Assembly: GCA_004352715.1 (NCBI GenBank)
Contig: SCFE01000118.1
Coordinates: forward strand, 1,203,638 to 1,267,637
Direction: 5' to 3'
From: Hofstenia miamia
Lineage: Eukaryota > Xenacoelomorpha > Acoela
DNA length: 64,000 bases
Made by a program: the position numbers and the translations under genes. The notes below the pieces were generated by a model, which had not been told where the DNA came from, did no database searches, and was given only the letters and a program-made list of their open reading frames with translations. Below, piece by piece: positions 1 to 12,229 of this stretch (position 1 is its first letter; every line of letters starts with the position of its first letter).

Positions 1-101
1 ATATATATATATGAAATTTTAACATCATCTTGTAATGTTTTTTAATGACTTTATCTAGAACTATGAATGATTATGATTTGTAACATTATTCTTCTTCTTA
101 G

Positions 102-161
102 CTGGGAATTCAAACATTTTCAACAAGTTCCAGCCGATTGCATGACTCTGAACATAGCGAG
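102..161 (+). CDS. Coiled-coil gene, visible exon 1 (20 codons)
   Basis: Short exon between a pyrimidine-rich tract ending in TTCTTCTTAG (AG at 100-101) and the donor GTGAGT at 162. It is 60 nt long, open, and reads as 20 codons starting Leu-Gly-Ile-Gln-Thr and ending His-Ser-Glu, rich in Ser and polar residues. It is phase 0 at both ends, like the four other exons assigned to this gene at 1179, 7256, 10814 and 16211, and this shared phase is the main reason for joining them. Upstream exons must lie before the window. The exon is too short to stand alone, so the call rests on splice signals, phase and context. Function unknown. Confidence 0.55.
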
Positions 162-1178
162 GTGAGTTATATTGCTGTTGTTATTAAACATTAAGATATC
201 AATGTTTAAAATAATTCTGAGAGGGTCGTAGTCTTCTGATTTATTAAATAACTTTTTATGTATATGAGTTAGGGTTCAAATTTTGTGATGTTTCCAAAAA
301 ATAAATGTACATGTATATGAAAATTTTCTAAATTTTTTTCAATGTTATTCCGCTCTCTTGATATAGCAGGAAAAGGTAAAAAACCAAAAAAATGTTTTAT
401 CATTAACTTTTTTATAATATTTTGATAAATGTATTTTATAAAGTATGACAAAATTTCGATCCTAAGCTGTCGAAAATGAAAAAAGAAATTTTGAAAAAGC
501 TAGGTCTGAAACTTTGTGAATTTATCTTTTTTTTCGTACCAGTTTTTAGTACAAAAATGTTATATTAGTAAATAATGCTATAAACAGCCTATGACAATCT
601 AAAATAATAGTACTGAAAATTTTTTAAAAATTCTATCGTGATCAATTTTTCCTGAGTCATTAAAAATAATGAATTTCAATTTTTTTAGTTATAGAGATAA
701 ATAGGAGCCTTCGTCTCCCGCACACAGCTCTGATGAGCTCCCAAATTACCCACTCGAATTTCAATTATAGTGGATTCGATTTTTCCAGTTTCTTACATCA
801 CTAAATGCAAAAAAATGGTTTCTAAACATCCACAAAATATTTTATTATACGGTTATACCATGATTGTTATTTTATCAATTTGCGGTCTGGTTTGTCGATA
901 CTTCTTAAGTGAACCAGGTTTATAGTTTATACCAGAAAAAAAAGTGTGACATAGAGCAAGCATAATTCAATTTTCAGAAAAGTGTGTAGGACTTTTTTAC
1001 CTGCTCTTTTAATTATCTATGTAGCCCTAAAACGCATTCCAAAGCCTTTTGCATACATATTTAACCAACTATCAAAAATCCACCACAGCTTTCCACTGCA
1101 GCACTTACAACATATTACGCTTTATATGTTAGGTTTTTAGTCTGTGTTATTCGTAATTAACGAATTGGTTGTGTTTAG
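162..1178 (+). other. Intron of coiled-coil gene
   Basis: AT-rich intronic sequence between exons 1 and 2. I see no coding remnant, repeat or RNA gene in it. The small ORF on the minus strand at 269-451 has no recognisable features. Confidence 0.45.
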
Positions 1179-1265
1179 TTAGAATACTGCAGTAAGAAGC
1201 TAACTGAAATCGAGGAGGAACTTTCCCGCATAAACCGCGACTGCAATACAACTGCGAATGACGTT
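1179..1265 (+). CDS. Coiled-coil gene, visible exon 2 (29 codons)
   Basis: Exon of 87 nt with acceptor TTTAG ending at 1178 and a perfect donor GTAAGT at 1266. The phase-0 reading is open for 29 codons and begins Leu-Glu-Tyr-Cys. Its core, KLTEIEEELSRINRD, has heptad-like spacing of Leu/Ile with many Glu and Lys, as in an alpha-helical coiled coil. Its base composition is visibly less AT-rich than the flanking introns. A second AG at 1181-1182 would start the exon four bases later and break the phase, so the upstream AG was chosen. It joins in frame to exon 3 at 7256. Protein family not recognised. Confidence 0.75.
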
Positions 1266-1706
1266 GTAAGTATATGCTTTATGTAAATATAATTTAAATC
1301 CATTTTGAATTGAAAGGACTATTTACATGCTATTTGAACGATTGTCTTATTAGCTACAATCAAGGATTTACATCAGGCTTCTTCAATAATGTTATCGTCG
1401 ATAATATCTTTTTCAAAACATCTAACAATAGATAGGTTATCTAGATAATCTAGATTATCTTCATTAATAGTATGTGGTTGTAGATTATTTTATCTCAAAT
1501 CCTTTGTTTGTATTGCAAATCCTTTGCAGGTATATTTTGGGACAAGTTGGGAAATTAATCCATTCTTTGTTTTGTAGCGTCATGACATTTTTGAAATGCC
1601 GGTATTTTATTTTTCAAAACAGTAAGGCAAACGAAATCATCAGAATAACAAAATGGTTTTTTGATTTCTGATTATTATGCATGTATATTCTAATCTCTGT
1701 ACTAGA

Positions 1707-2299
1707 GCAGAGATGGAGTCTTATCCAATATTTTAAGATCCGATCTGGATCCGAAACTTCATGATCCGAATCCGATCCAATCCGAATTTTTAAAAGAATT
1801 TTAGTTTTCGATCCAAACGGATCCGAATATGAATTATTATTCTAACAATATGTGAACATGTATTTAATATATACGTATTAATGTTTTTTTCGGATGCCAA
1901 TAGAACATTTTAAGTGCTTCAACACTGGCTTGAGATCAAAAAATGGACATATACGATATAGCGCCGCTGAGGACAGGGTCGGGCTTGGACCGAGGTGTTG
2001 CAAATATGTGATGGCTTACGCAATAGTGTATGCAAATCAACACAAATGTAGTGATTCCTTTATGACTTAAAAGCAATTTGTTGAAAACTCAGTGTTAAAT
2101 TGTGAAATATCGCAATAGTATCAAATGGTATTCTAGTACTACAATCTAATAAAGCAATTGTGGTCAAGCAAACCAAAAAAATTCAAGAAATGCTTTTGTC
2201 AACGATCATAAAATTGGCCTAAAATGGCTATGATTTAAGTGAGCCCAACCGGATTTCGGCTGGGTGTGGGCGTCAATTTTCGGCCAATGTCCATCTATG
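1707..2299. repeat. GATCCGA-rich block, possible old DNA transposon
   Basis: Around 1735-1830 the words GATCCGA and ATCCGAAT recur many times within 100 bases. The stretch begins with CAGAGATGGAG and there is an imperfect inverse match (CCATCTATG) near 2291-2299, as in degenerate hAT-like terminal repeats. No matching target duplication is visible, so the boundaries are tentative. Confidence 0.2.
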
Positions 2300-4381
2300 T
2301 TTGAAATAGATCGCTTCTTTATCTGTAATTGTTCACCCACAAGTAGCAAATCCGTTTATGATTAGCGTGACTTTGATTATGAGTGGAAATTGAGAATTGC
2401 TCTGCGAAAACTCCAACAAATTCATTTGGTTTGCTTATTTGTATGCTTTGTAGTAATCTAATTTGTAAAATTGTCATCAACTATAATCATAATATATTTA
2501 TAGAGTTTAAATAGGGGAGTTTCTTATAATATTAGCGCCCTATTAATTTTATGTCAAAATCTAAAAATCATCATTTTGCAATGTTACTGTTTGAATTGCG
2601 AATTGAAGTTGCTTCAAACATCAAGATAAAACTTATTTCAAAATTGCAGCTAGGGCGATGAATATAAGTGCATTTGTTGGAAGTATAGAACAGTTTTTGC
2701 ACAGTTTTATTGTAAGTTAATATCTTCTGCCTGCAGTTGGTTCCCTAAGAATAGGTATCTATACGTAATTAGGGATCCCTGCACAAGCAGGAGATATTAC
2801 AGCTGGTAGTCAAGCAATACATACAGAGTTTATCTGACAGATTTTTAAAAATTGTTACTTAATTTTGATATTTTAAAGCCGTTTTTAACTTGTTTCTCAA
2901 TTAAATTAATAAATTTTCAAAAGCAAATAGCCTTTTTTAGAACACGTTTAAAATATAGTTTCAAACTGTAGATTCTTCTTATTGCTTTTCAAAGCGATAA
3001 CCATTTTCTCCTGCTCATTCATGGACATTCAAATTTTCATGGATCATATTCGCTGGTGATTTCGTAAACGTTGAATTTCATATGAACAGGTGTTAGAAAA
3101 ATCCTATGCAATTATCATATATGTGGAGATGATAATCATACTATTCATTTCAGTCTAACACAAAAGAAATAGTTAAATGCAAAAATTTCTCTACTACAGT
3201 GCTTTATCTGATAACACTATTTACTTCGTTTGAATTCTAATATAAATGATCAAATTACCCGTGTCTTTTTATGGGTAAGCTGCAAATCTATCTGAATTCT
3301 ACTTCGCATTTCATTCTAAATATCTTTTTTAGAATCAGCCAACATACATAAAAGCAAACAAAATTTCAACCTGGTCGTACAATAGATTTTTAGCAGATCA
3401 TGTAAACTTATTCGTGCTTATTGTTAAAATAATTTTCTCAATAATTGCGGATTACATAGTCACTTCTGGCCATTTATATTGGAAAAATACAAAAAAGAGG
3501 TAACAGAAACACCTTATCTACAGAAGGGCATTAGGTAAAATATTGCTTAAGTAACGAAAGCAAAGATGAACCGGTTGCGATATTCTTGTTTGTTGAATTG
3601 TTTTCTTCAATATTTATGAAAATTATATTCAAGCAGAATGAAAACTTCATGATAAACAACAACCTTTCGTCGTCATAGAATCAACCATTTAGCCTACATT
3701 AAATATACAGATGATATAGAATTACACTGAAGAAAAATATATATGGTAATTGTCTACTTCTAAAAATATGTTTCATTCCATCATTTGTAAAATCATTTAA
3801 TTTGTTAGAACAAACAAAGTGAACATTTACTTTCTGTTTGGTTTGAAGGTATTGCAATCATTGGAAAGGTTACAAACGCGGATGAAGTTTGTAATATTCG
3901 TTACATTAGGTACTTTTACAAATGGCCTCATTTTTGTTTTTGTACTATTAATACTATCCTAAGGTATTACCCCTACGTTTGACTACCTACTATAGTTTAA
4001 TCCAATTTATTTTACTCAGCGCAGAGTGGAGCATTTTGAAGAATTTTATACTTAAAAACACTATAGTCATGGTAAACCTTGCCCCAATTTTCTTATAATC
4101 AAATTTTTTCAAATTGCTGGTTTTTTCCTAGATAAAATAACGTTTTGTAATCCTGTTCCAATGTTGGTAGCTGCGATTTCGATCCAGAACCGTCGCATTC
4201 ATCTAGCCACTACGATCTAAAACCAAATGATGAATAAATAAAAACCTTGCTCGCTGCAAACCATAAATTTGCAAATACAATACTGGCATAATATTTAATC
4301 AAACGCACTAACCTTTGCTTTATTTCGTTGAATGAATAAATTATGATTCCAATGATTTATTACACATAATTTACTTTGTGA

Positions 4382-4600
4382 TTATTTTCTATGAAATACC
4401 GAGCGATCAGATATTATAGTGAGTGAACAATTTTTTAGATTAGGGACTATTTTGTATATTAGCCATTTTTCAAATTCATCTGGAGGCATGGTGACAGAAA
4501 TACTTAATGCAGAGAAGAGGGGGCCAAGCCTGTAGGGAGATTTTATTGTAATGTACAGTAATGAGTACAATTTACAATAAGTAGTTATCATAGTCTACAT
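4382..4600 (-). pseudogene. IS630/Tc1-superfamily DDE transposase fragment
   Basis: The minus-strand translation contains MPPDEFEKWLIYKIVPNL followed by Ile-Ile-Ser-Asp-Arg-Ser-Val-Phe-His. This parallels the second catalytic block of DDE endonucleases of the IS630/Tc1/pogo superfamily, where a phrase ending in F..W....LLP.L is followed by the catalytic Asp in a D-N-A-x-x-H context. Here Asp and His are kept but the Asn-Ala pair is changed. Only about 70 residues remain, with stops on both sides and no terminal repeats visible. The call rests on one motif and could be wrong. Confidence 0.45.
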
Positions 4601-5949
4601 GAAACAAAATTTCAGCTTTTATTAAAATGGTAGAGGTAGGGATGCTTAAGGATTTAAGGTTCCCGGTTCCTGAGGCATCAGAGCTTGAATTGGTCCATTT
4701 CGCAAACATTGCAGTACGAGACTTTTTAAGATTATATGCAAAATTTAGTAATTTATCATTCTTTTTAATTCAATGCAATGTATTTCCAAATTTCTGTGTA
4801 CAATGTAATACTACAGCTGTACAAACACATTTGTAATGAAATATATATATAACCGTCTGCATACTTTGTTTGGCCCTTCAAGGGCTGTTAGTTTTAACGT
4901 TTAGTGTGTGACACCCCATAATAATGTTGCAAACGATGTTCTAACCTAGCTATATAATACATTTCAGGCCAATCGGATATTTCAATTTTAGTCTTTTAAG
5001 GCTATTTTAAAAGATTTTTTATGGATATGCAGTCATCCGATGCTCTATATCCATTTTTTTCTGAATTGTTCATACCGTATAAGTGATCTCGAAATTCAAC
5101 ATGTAGAGCGCTGAATATATGTATATGTATATACACGTTACATGTAACACGTGTACTATCCTATGCGTATATAGTCTTATCTGAGCTTAATATTTAAATC
5201 CTTCCAAAATCGGCCTAAGAAAATTTATCACTGCTTCGTACTAAAATTACATCATAAACAAAGCGTATTAACTCAAAGTTATTACATTTTTCGCGCCTGT
5301 TGTGCAACATAAATGAGTTCATTCTTTGCTTAAATATTTTCCTATTGAGTATATTTAAAATGAGCAAAGTAATGGGAAACGATTTTTTAAGTCTTTATTT
5401 TTTGAAAGAGATTACAAGCTTTGTATAGAGATTAACGAGTGTTCAATTTCAATTAAGGTATTACTTAGTATCACGAATTTTGATTTCTAAAATTTGATTA
5501 TGTTAAAAGAAAATAGACCAGTTGACAATCCTAATTTGTTTCTTGTCTAAGTTAACCAAAATTTTAAAACACAGCTAATATCTGCCATTAGTACTAAATC
5601 AAAACATGCAACTACATAAACAGTATTTTCTTACATGTACATGCCATATAGAATTTTTTTGTACAAATGATGAACTTTTATTGTAGATAAGGAGAATGTT
5701 TATCAATCAGCTATTTTTGAAAAAAGGTCTCTCACCAATCAACCTAAAAACCGGAAAAAATGAATGGTTTCTATTTTTCAGCGACAGCAAAACGTTTGAT
5801 TTTAATACCAAGTACAAGAGACGGATTGACATATGTAGTTAGCAAAATTCTTATTGATAGTTTGGTTTCTACAGAAGAAATTTTCATGAAATAAGCATGC
5901 ATGTTATGTCAAGAAGAAAAAGTAACAGATTATGGTAATCCAATGGCCA

Positions 5950-5993
5950 ATAATAATAATAATAATAATATACATTATATATATATATATAGT
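5950..5993. repeat. AAT and AT microsatellite
   Basis: A run of about seven AAT units directly followed by ATAC and an (AT)n run. Simple sequence inside the long intron. Confidence 0.85.
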
Positions 5994-7255
5994 ATATTTT
6001 TTATTTATGTTATTATAACCTTCAAAATGTATTTTAGGCTGATTTCTCGCATCATGTGGTTGATCGTTTCAACAATCTATTGCAACCATTTTGCATTAAT
6101 TCTGTAAGCATTTATTTCTTCAAACGCTTAGTAATTCCGAAACGCAATTCACCTGCTCTATTATGTCATTGTTATTCAAATTTATAATTCTAACTACTAT
6201 TTTCTATTAAGAATTAAACACGCGTTTATTATTTCGTTTGTTTTAGAAACAATTTTATACGCTGTAGATTTCAAAGCACATTCGAATTTTCATAATTTTA
6301 AATCATCCATAAAACTCTTTGCAGGTAAGAAATATATACAACGTATTGCAAGCATAAGATCTTCAATTCAATGGAACTACATTAAATGCAAATTTTTTAC
6401 TTCTAAACTTTAGTAGAACAAAACAAGTCACAACTTTTTCATGCATCATCAATTCAGTGGCACATGGTGGAATACCAACGTCAGGATTTCAAAAATGATT
6501 TTGATTGATTAAATGAAAGAATTTTGGGTAAAGAATATAAAAAATTTAAAACTAAGGTCGTGAAATGAATTTTTTGCATATTTTTTCAATATTTTTAAAA
6601 ATGTTTGCGACGCTTCGTCCGCTCTTGTTCATTACTAAGATGTAATCCTGGCAGAAAATCCCGCGTACGCCCCTACATCAACCCATTAGGGTGATAGTTC
6701 ATTTCAAAGTACGAAGTTCAGTCATACCTTTTTTGTTATTAAATATTCACAGGAAATTGAAAATTTGATCTTTAAATTGTAACCCTTTAGTTGTGAGTAA
6801 ATTTTAATATATTTAATAAAAGTCTCACCATGCTAAACCGATGCGAGAGCTCTTCAATTGCTAATAAAAATTAGATTTTTAATAATTCAATGCTGAAAAT
6901 AATTTATATTAATTTTTTCTGAAGTTTTCAGCCGACTTGTTAAGGTAATTTGTGTGAAATTTACAATTTCAATTATATTTGCTCGAATTCAGAAACATAT
7001 TTTTACTTTTATTTAATATTTGTGTATTGATTTTTCATCCTAACTTATAGTTTTTTTTCCACGTTTTGGAGGCAATTTTCGTATGATCCCAATAATTGAA
7101 TTATCTTCCTACTTTTAGTGTGCTTTTCTAGACAGTATATATTTTTGTCTAGCCCTATTCTTCGCCTTTTCGCTTTTTCAACTACTATTCTTTTTCATTC
7201 ATTCTTTCAATCGTACATCTTAAAATTTCTGATTTTACGGTTTTTACATGTTTAG

Positions 7256-7426
7256 TCCGACAAAAACGATAGTTTGATATCAAAACTTGAAGAAACAGTG
7301 ATAGAAATCGAACAGAAACTTGATGAAGAAAATCATCGAATGCATTACGATGTCAGCCGGTCATTGCAAAGTGTAGAAAGAGGGCTGCAGTGTGCTTCTG
7401 CATATTCCACACACAATGCAACAGAG
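7256..7426 (+). CDS. Coiled-coil gene, visible exon 3 (57 codons)
   Basis: The largest exon of the split gene: 171 nt, acceptor TTTAG ending at 7255, donor GTAAGT at 7427, phase 0 at both ends. It begins Ser-Asp-Lys-Asn-Asp-Ser and contains LISKLEETVIEIEQKLDEEN, a clear heptad repeat of hydrophobic residues among Glu/Lys, followed by a second helix (VSRSLQSVERGLQ) and a polar tail ending Asn-Ala-Thr-Glu. With its neighbours it predicts a soluble, elongated coiled-coil protein; no membrane segment or catalytic motif is visible. The five exons total 145 codons plus stop, and the true protein is longer because upstream exons are outside the window. Candidate roles such as cytoskeletal or centrosomal scaffold are guesses only. 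All introns are 1-6 kb and filled with transposon remnants. Confidence 0.8.
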
Positions 7427-8552
7427 GTAAGTACTCATTCTTCTGCTAAAAATAATCCGTTGATGACTTCCTAAAATGAGTTTTGGTACGAGCCTTTTTT
7501 GGGATTTAAGTTTTGTTTTAAAGACAGAATTGTAGCACTCACCTCTAATTCATTTTCTAAACTCACTTAGTGAATTCTCAAAAAATTAATTCACGTATTT
7601 ACAATAAGGGGCATCAATAATGGTTGTCTCGACCTCGCTATTATATTCAAATGGAAATAACTGACGTGTTTCTTAAGTTGTATTTCTCTTGTGCATAATT
7701 TACTCATAAAAACTATAAAATTTATTAACAATGAAGTTTTCTAAATATGAGCAATGGTTTAGCAAAGTATACGTTGGCATTTTTATGTTATTTAGCAATA
7801 TAATGCTACAAAATAGTTTGCATTTTTAGGCTTTTTTCCAAATTTTGAGGCCAACCTGATTTTCAAAGCGATTATATTACGTTTTGTTTGTTGAGGCTGT
7901 TAATCGTCAATGACTTTGTTTTCACTTATACACGTTTAGCTGTCTAATTATTGACTGTAGTCCAATTCTAGTGAATTGAGTGAAATTTAAACAATTACGT
8001 GCATTTTATTCGTTCACTACGATGCTTTATTAAAATCTGCTAACAAAAAGCTTCTACTTCTTTTCTATTTTCATCGCAAGCGTTTATTCTCCGCTGTTAA
8101 TTCCCGTTGCATTAATTAGGAGACTTCTTCCCATGTTACATTAATCAGAGGAAAGCTGTATCTTACATTTTGCCATAACCTATATTGCAGTATGGTAAAC
8201 AATATCTAGTAAAATTATGCATTTCTGTCCAATAAATGACCTCGGAAAGCAGCTGTCAAATCACAGGATCATGTCGTAATTTAAGCGAAGCGTTTATATT
8301 TCTCTAGACTATTAAATCGATATATTTTATTTTGTTAAGTAATTCTAATTACGTCAATCTTATAATTTGTTCAATGGTTTCAACACTTCTATTTTATCGT
8401 TGTTGATTACAATTCAACTATAACCCATTTTAAATCTACGTTTTCCACTAATGGTGAAATGATGTCCACATTTTGGATTAATTCAAACTCACGTAGTTAC
8501 TAACGTTTAAAAATTTCTTTATGATTTTGGATTTCTTTGAGCTTTGGTTGAA

Positions 8553-8577
8553 TTAGTTAGGAAATAAAAATATTTGT

Positions 8578-8636
<59 letters not shown>

Positions 8637-9358
8637 ATATATANNNNNNNNNNNNNNNNNNNNNNNNNNNNNNNNNNNNNNNNNNNNNNNNNNNNNNNNN
8701 NNNNNNNNNNNNNNNNNNNNNNNNNNNNNNNNNNNNNNNNNNNNNNNNNNNNNNNNNNNNNNNNNNNNNNNNNNNNNNNNNNNNNNNNNNNNNNNNNNNN
8801 NNNNNNNNNNNNNNNNNNNNNNNNNNNNNNNNNNNNNNNNNNNNNNNNNNNNNNNNNNNNNNNNNNNNNNNNNNNNNNNNNNNNNNNNNNNNNNNNNNNN
8901 NNNNNNNNNNNNNNNNNNNNNNNNNNNNNNNNNNNNNNNNNNNNNNNNNNNNNNNNNNNNNNNNNNNNNNNNNNNNNNNNNNNNNNNNNNNNNNNNNNNN
9001 NNNNNNNNNNNNNNNNNNNNNNNNNNNNNNNNNNNNNNNNNNNNNNNNNNNNNNNNNNNNNNNNNNNNNNNNNNNNNNNNNNNNNNNNNNNNNNNNNNNN
9101 NNNNNNNNNNNNNNNNNNNNNNNNNNNNNNNNNNNNNNNNNNNNNNNNNNNNNNNNNNNNNNNNNNNNNNNNNNNNNNNNNNNNNNNNNNNNNNNNNNNN
9201 NNNNNNNNNNNNNNNNNNNNNNNNNNNNNNNNNNNNNNNNNNNNNNNNNNNNNNNNNNNNNNNNNNNNNNNNNNNNNNNNNNNNNNNNNNNNNNNNNNNN
9301 NNNNNNNNNNNNNNNNNNNNNNNNNNNNNNNNNTTAGTTAGGAAATAAAAATATTTGT

Positions 9359-9396
<38 letters not shown>

Positions 9397-9424
9397 TATT
9401 ATATACTTATATATATATATATAT
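8553..9424. repeat. (AT)n microsatellite with N gap 8644-9333 and duplicated flank
   Basis: An (AT)n tract runs into a gap of 690 N at 8644-9333. The 31 bases before the tract on the left (8553-8583) reappear exactly on the right of the gap at 9334-9364, again followed by (AT)n. The two contig ends therefore probably overlap and the gap is a scaffolding artefact. Confidence 0.85.
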
Positions 9425-9488
9425 AGCTATTAATTTCAAACCAATGTGTGAATTCATTGAAGTCAATAAATGTTTGCATAGCTTAGAT

Positions 9489-10029
9489 CAGTGGTTCTCA
9501 ACCGCCGTGCCTCGGCAAACTGATATTATGGCACGCCAATTCACCATTAAAATATTGAGATTAAAAATCGCTTATTTTAAATTATTAGAAAACATTTATT
9601 AAAGTTTAAGATAACTGTCAAAGCCGTCTGTCAATTTTCGGTCAAAATTTAAATAAAACCCGATTAATGAATTTGTAGAAAAATATATTTAAGCAGTAAT
9701 AAATAATTTCTTTAATATTCTTTTTTCTTTAAACTATTCTATTTTCACTAGTTTCTTTGTGACTGCCTCGCTTCACTTCACATTATAACATCAACAACGA
9801 TAACATATTTTCTATTTGGGCTAAACGAAAAAAATATTTTCTTAAGTATTTTACTATGCTGTACTTGGTTTGTTTTATGTTGAAAAAATAACAGCAACGC
9901 AACAAAAGCTTAATCTACTCGACCAGTTAAATTGTCATATTTCAAACTCCGCATTTTTTGTAGCAGGGACCTCTAAAAGTTAATATTATTGCTGATGTGG
10001 ACCCATGCAGAAAAGATTCAGAACTACTG
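9489..10029. mobile_element. Non-autonomous hAT-type transposon with target duplication
   Basis: The left end reads CAGTGGTTCTCAACCGCC and the right end, reverse-complemented, reads CAGTAGTTCTGAATC. These are imperfect terminal inverted repeats of the CAGNGGTTCTCAA type common in hAT elements. The eight bases outside the left end (GCTTAGAT, 9481-9488) match those outside the right end (GCCTAGAT, 10030-10037) at 7 of 8 positions, the size of a hAT target duplication. The element is 541 bp with no transposase, so it depends on another element. It sits in the intron before exon 4. Directly after the right duplication, CAGCGGTGTCGCG at 10038 resembles another hAT-type start, but I found no matching end. 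Confidence 0.7.
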
Positions 10030-10813
10030 GCCTAGATCAGCGGTGTCGCGCAATAGGAGGATTGAACGTCAATTTTTGTAGAAATTTTCAGCACGTTTCA
10101 ATGCTTTTTGTGAGTTTGACGGGTAAATTTGACCAATGCAGTGCAAAAAATCTACAGTGTTATATACAATTGCATACCATATTAATTTAGATGCTTTGGA
10201 TGCCACTTGAGAACTTATAATTGGTATTTCTTGCATCCGCAATTGAATTTAACACTATAAATAATATTGGGTGATGCCCCTCCCCATTTTTTCGCCTTGC
10301 GTAGATAATTTAGTTTAATTTTGGAAATGATGCATTATGCACATTGCTAGTATCAAAACTTTTTTATGACCAATGGTTTTGCTTTTAGTACGCAAGAATC
10401 TTTTCGCACCCTGGTGTTTATCAATACTAACAAATATGTGTCCATGCGTGTAAATCTTTAATTATATAGACATTTGATGAATACGCCATTTTGTTACATA
10501 ACGCTATTGATCACACTAGCATATGCCAGCTATCGCCGAAACTTGAAATCGATTTCTGCTTATTGGACCGTTGTAAGCAAATACTCTCATTTTTACGTTT
10601 AATATAGGTCTCTGGCATATCGGTAATTCGGCGTATCAACAGGAGAATACTGTAAGCCTATAATTGTCCGATGATCTAAAAAATTTGGGCATTAGAATTC
10701 AGCGATCTTATGCTTGAATAATCCGCTAAGCCATTCCACATATATAACTATTGGGAGATTTGACTACCTAAATTAATATTTGAATAATATTTTTTTCTTC
10801 ATTATTTATTTAG

Positions 10814-10882
10814 GTGGAATCTATAGAATACCAACTCAATGATGTTTCCCCGTCATCAGAACATGAATACAGTGGACTAAAT
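10814..10882 (+). CDS. Coiled-coil gene, visible exon 4 (23 codons)
   Basis: Exon of 69 nt after the acceptor TTTATTTAG (AG at 10812-10813), with donor GTGAGA at 10883. Phase 0 at both ends and open for 23 codons, starting Val-Glu-Ser-Ile-Glu-Tyr-Gln-Leu and ending Tyr-Ser-Gly-Leu-Asn. It looks like the end of a helix passing into a Ser/Pro/Glu-rich flexible linker. It continues in frame into the terminal exon at 16211. The intron before it (7427-10813) holds an N gap and a hAT-type element; the intron after it (10883-16210) holds a mariner and a Tc1 remnant. Confidence 0.7.
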
Positions 10883-12229
10883 GTGAGATTGAATTTGATT
10901 TTAAGTTTATTCGTATATAAAAGATTTATATGCCAATGATCCCTATTTTCAGTTTTCACCCCTAAGCTCTGTTTCCGAAAGATATTTCATTGGTTAATTG
11001 AGTTATTAAATGTTCATGATGAGCAGTTTGATTTGTTGTTATTGTAAGAGCTTATCGCTCTATATTTATGTAATATATTAGCAGGACCAATTTGTGTGTA
11101 ATCAGTGAATGATTTACGATCGAAACAGGTGAATTTTATGTGTTACAACTATAAACGATGCGTTAACTGCTCTATTTTTGGATACATCAATTGTTCTGGC
11201 TGACATTCCATCTAAGCGCATTTCCTTTTATCACATTAGTGTGATTTACAGGCATCCCCATTCTTAAAGTGTTGTTGATTTTTTGTATATGCTTTCTCTT
11301 AATTGTTTACAAACGCGATTATATTTTCTTTGCAAGATTTGATTGCATTAATGAAAAGATGGGAGTGTAATCAATCTTTAATGATGTTTGCAACTTAGCT
11401 GTTTAATAAAGCCCTTATTGTATTCACATTTCGAACTTTTCTTGTGTATAGTTGCTTATTAAGTAATAGAAATGAGCAATTTAGTAATTGCAAAAGTGAC
11501 ATATAACACCAGTGTTGCTTTTAAATATTTACAAATAAATAAAAATAACGACTAATATTTTGTTGTCATTTTCAGGTAGTAATGGGATTTTCCCTACAAA
11601 TTGTTAATTCCTTCCCTTCTAACATAACCCTAGCGTGTTAATGATTCGACCATGGGCTTAACCAAGTAGGAATGTGTATCGATACATTTCCATGTTGAAA
11701 AGATGCAAGGTGATCCAAAGATGGTGACCACTCCTTGATAATTTTTTTTACCAATTCGTATACATAAAGGTGTATGATGAGAAATATAATGTTGTAATGT
11801 ACAAATTTTGAATTTGTACGTAGTTACTCAAACTGTAAGAAAGAAAAAAGATGCATAAAACTATTCCATTGACAGTCCACTTATTTTTAGTTCATCCTAT
11901 GTATAGCGAGTAAAAAAGCGAAAAATAATATATGAATTTTCATTTTGTTTTCGAATTGTAATTACATATTTTTGCTACAGATGAAGCATGAAGCTTAGGT
12001 TACAGAAATTTCTATGGAATAAATTATCAAAGCACAGTGGGCCAACAATTTATGCCAAAATATCGCGGAAAACAGAAATACCGAATTTTAAATGCCATAG
12101 AAAAATACTGGTTACGCCCATGGATATCAGAAGTTTTGTTTTCAAGATTATTTTTTCCTTGCTTCATAATGGAAACACATCAGTTTGCATCCTAACCAAA
12201 AACATTTGCTGTTTTATAATATTTAAATT

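Larger units (their letters stand above)
1266..7255 (+). other. Long intron of coiled-coil gene
   Basis: About 6 kb intron. It holds a GATCCGA-rich block near 1707-2299, a transposase scrap at 4382-4600 (minus strand), and a small AAT/AT microsatellite near 5950-5993. The rest is AT-rich without recognisable content. A stretch at 5781-5833 has splice-like ends but does not fit the phase-0 pattern of the gene. Confidence 0.4.

Noticed and set aside
4627-4836. 69-codon + strand ORF MVEVGMLKDLRFPVPEASEL
   Set aside because: Starts plausibly but matches no family I know and ends in AT-rich sequence; it lies next to a transposase scrap on the other strand and may be part of the same dead element.
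5781-5833. Exon-like stretch CAG ... GTAGTT in the long intron
   Set aside because: 53 bases, not a multiple of three, with a weak donor; it does not fit the uniform phase-0 structure of the coiled-coil gene.
11981-11998. Short alternative terminal exon ATGAAGCATGAAGCTTAG after CTACAG
   Set aside because: Only five codons and no poly(A) signal nearby that stands out; chance is likely.
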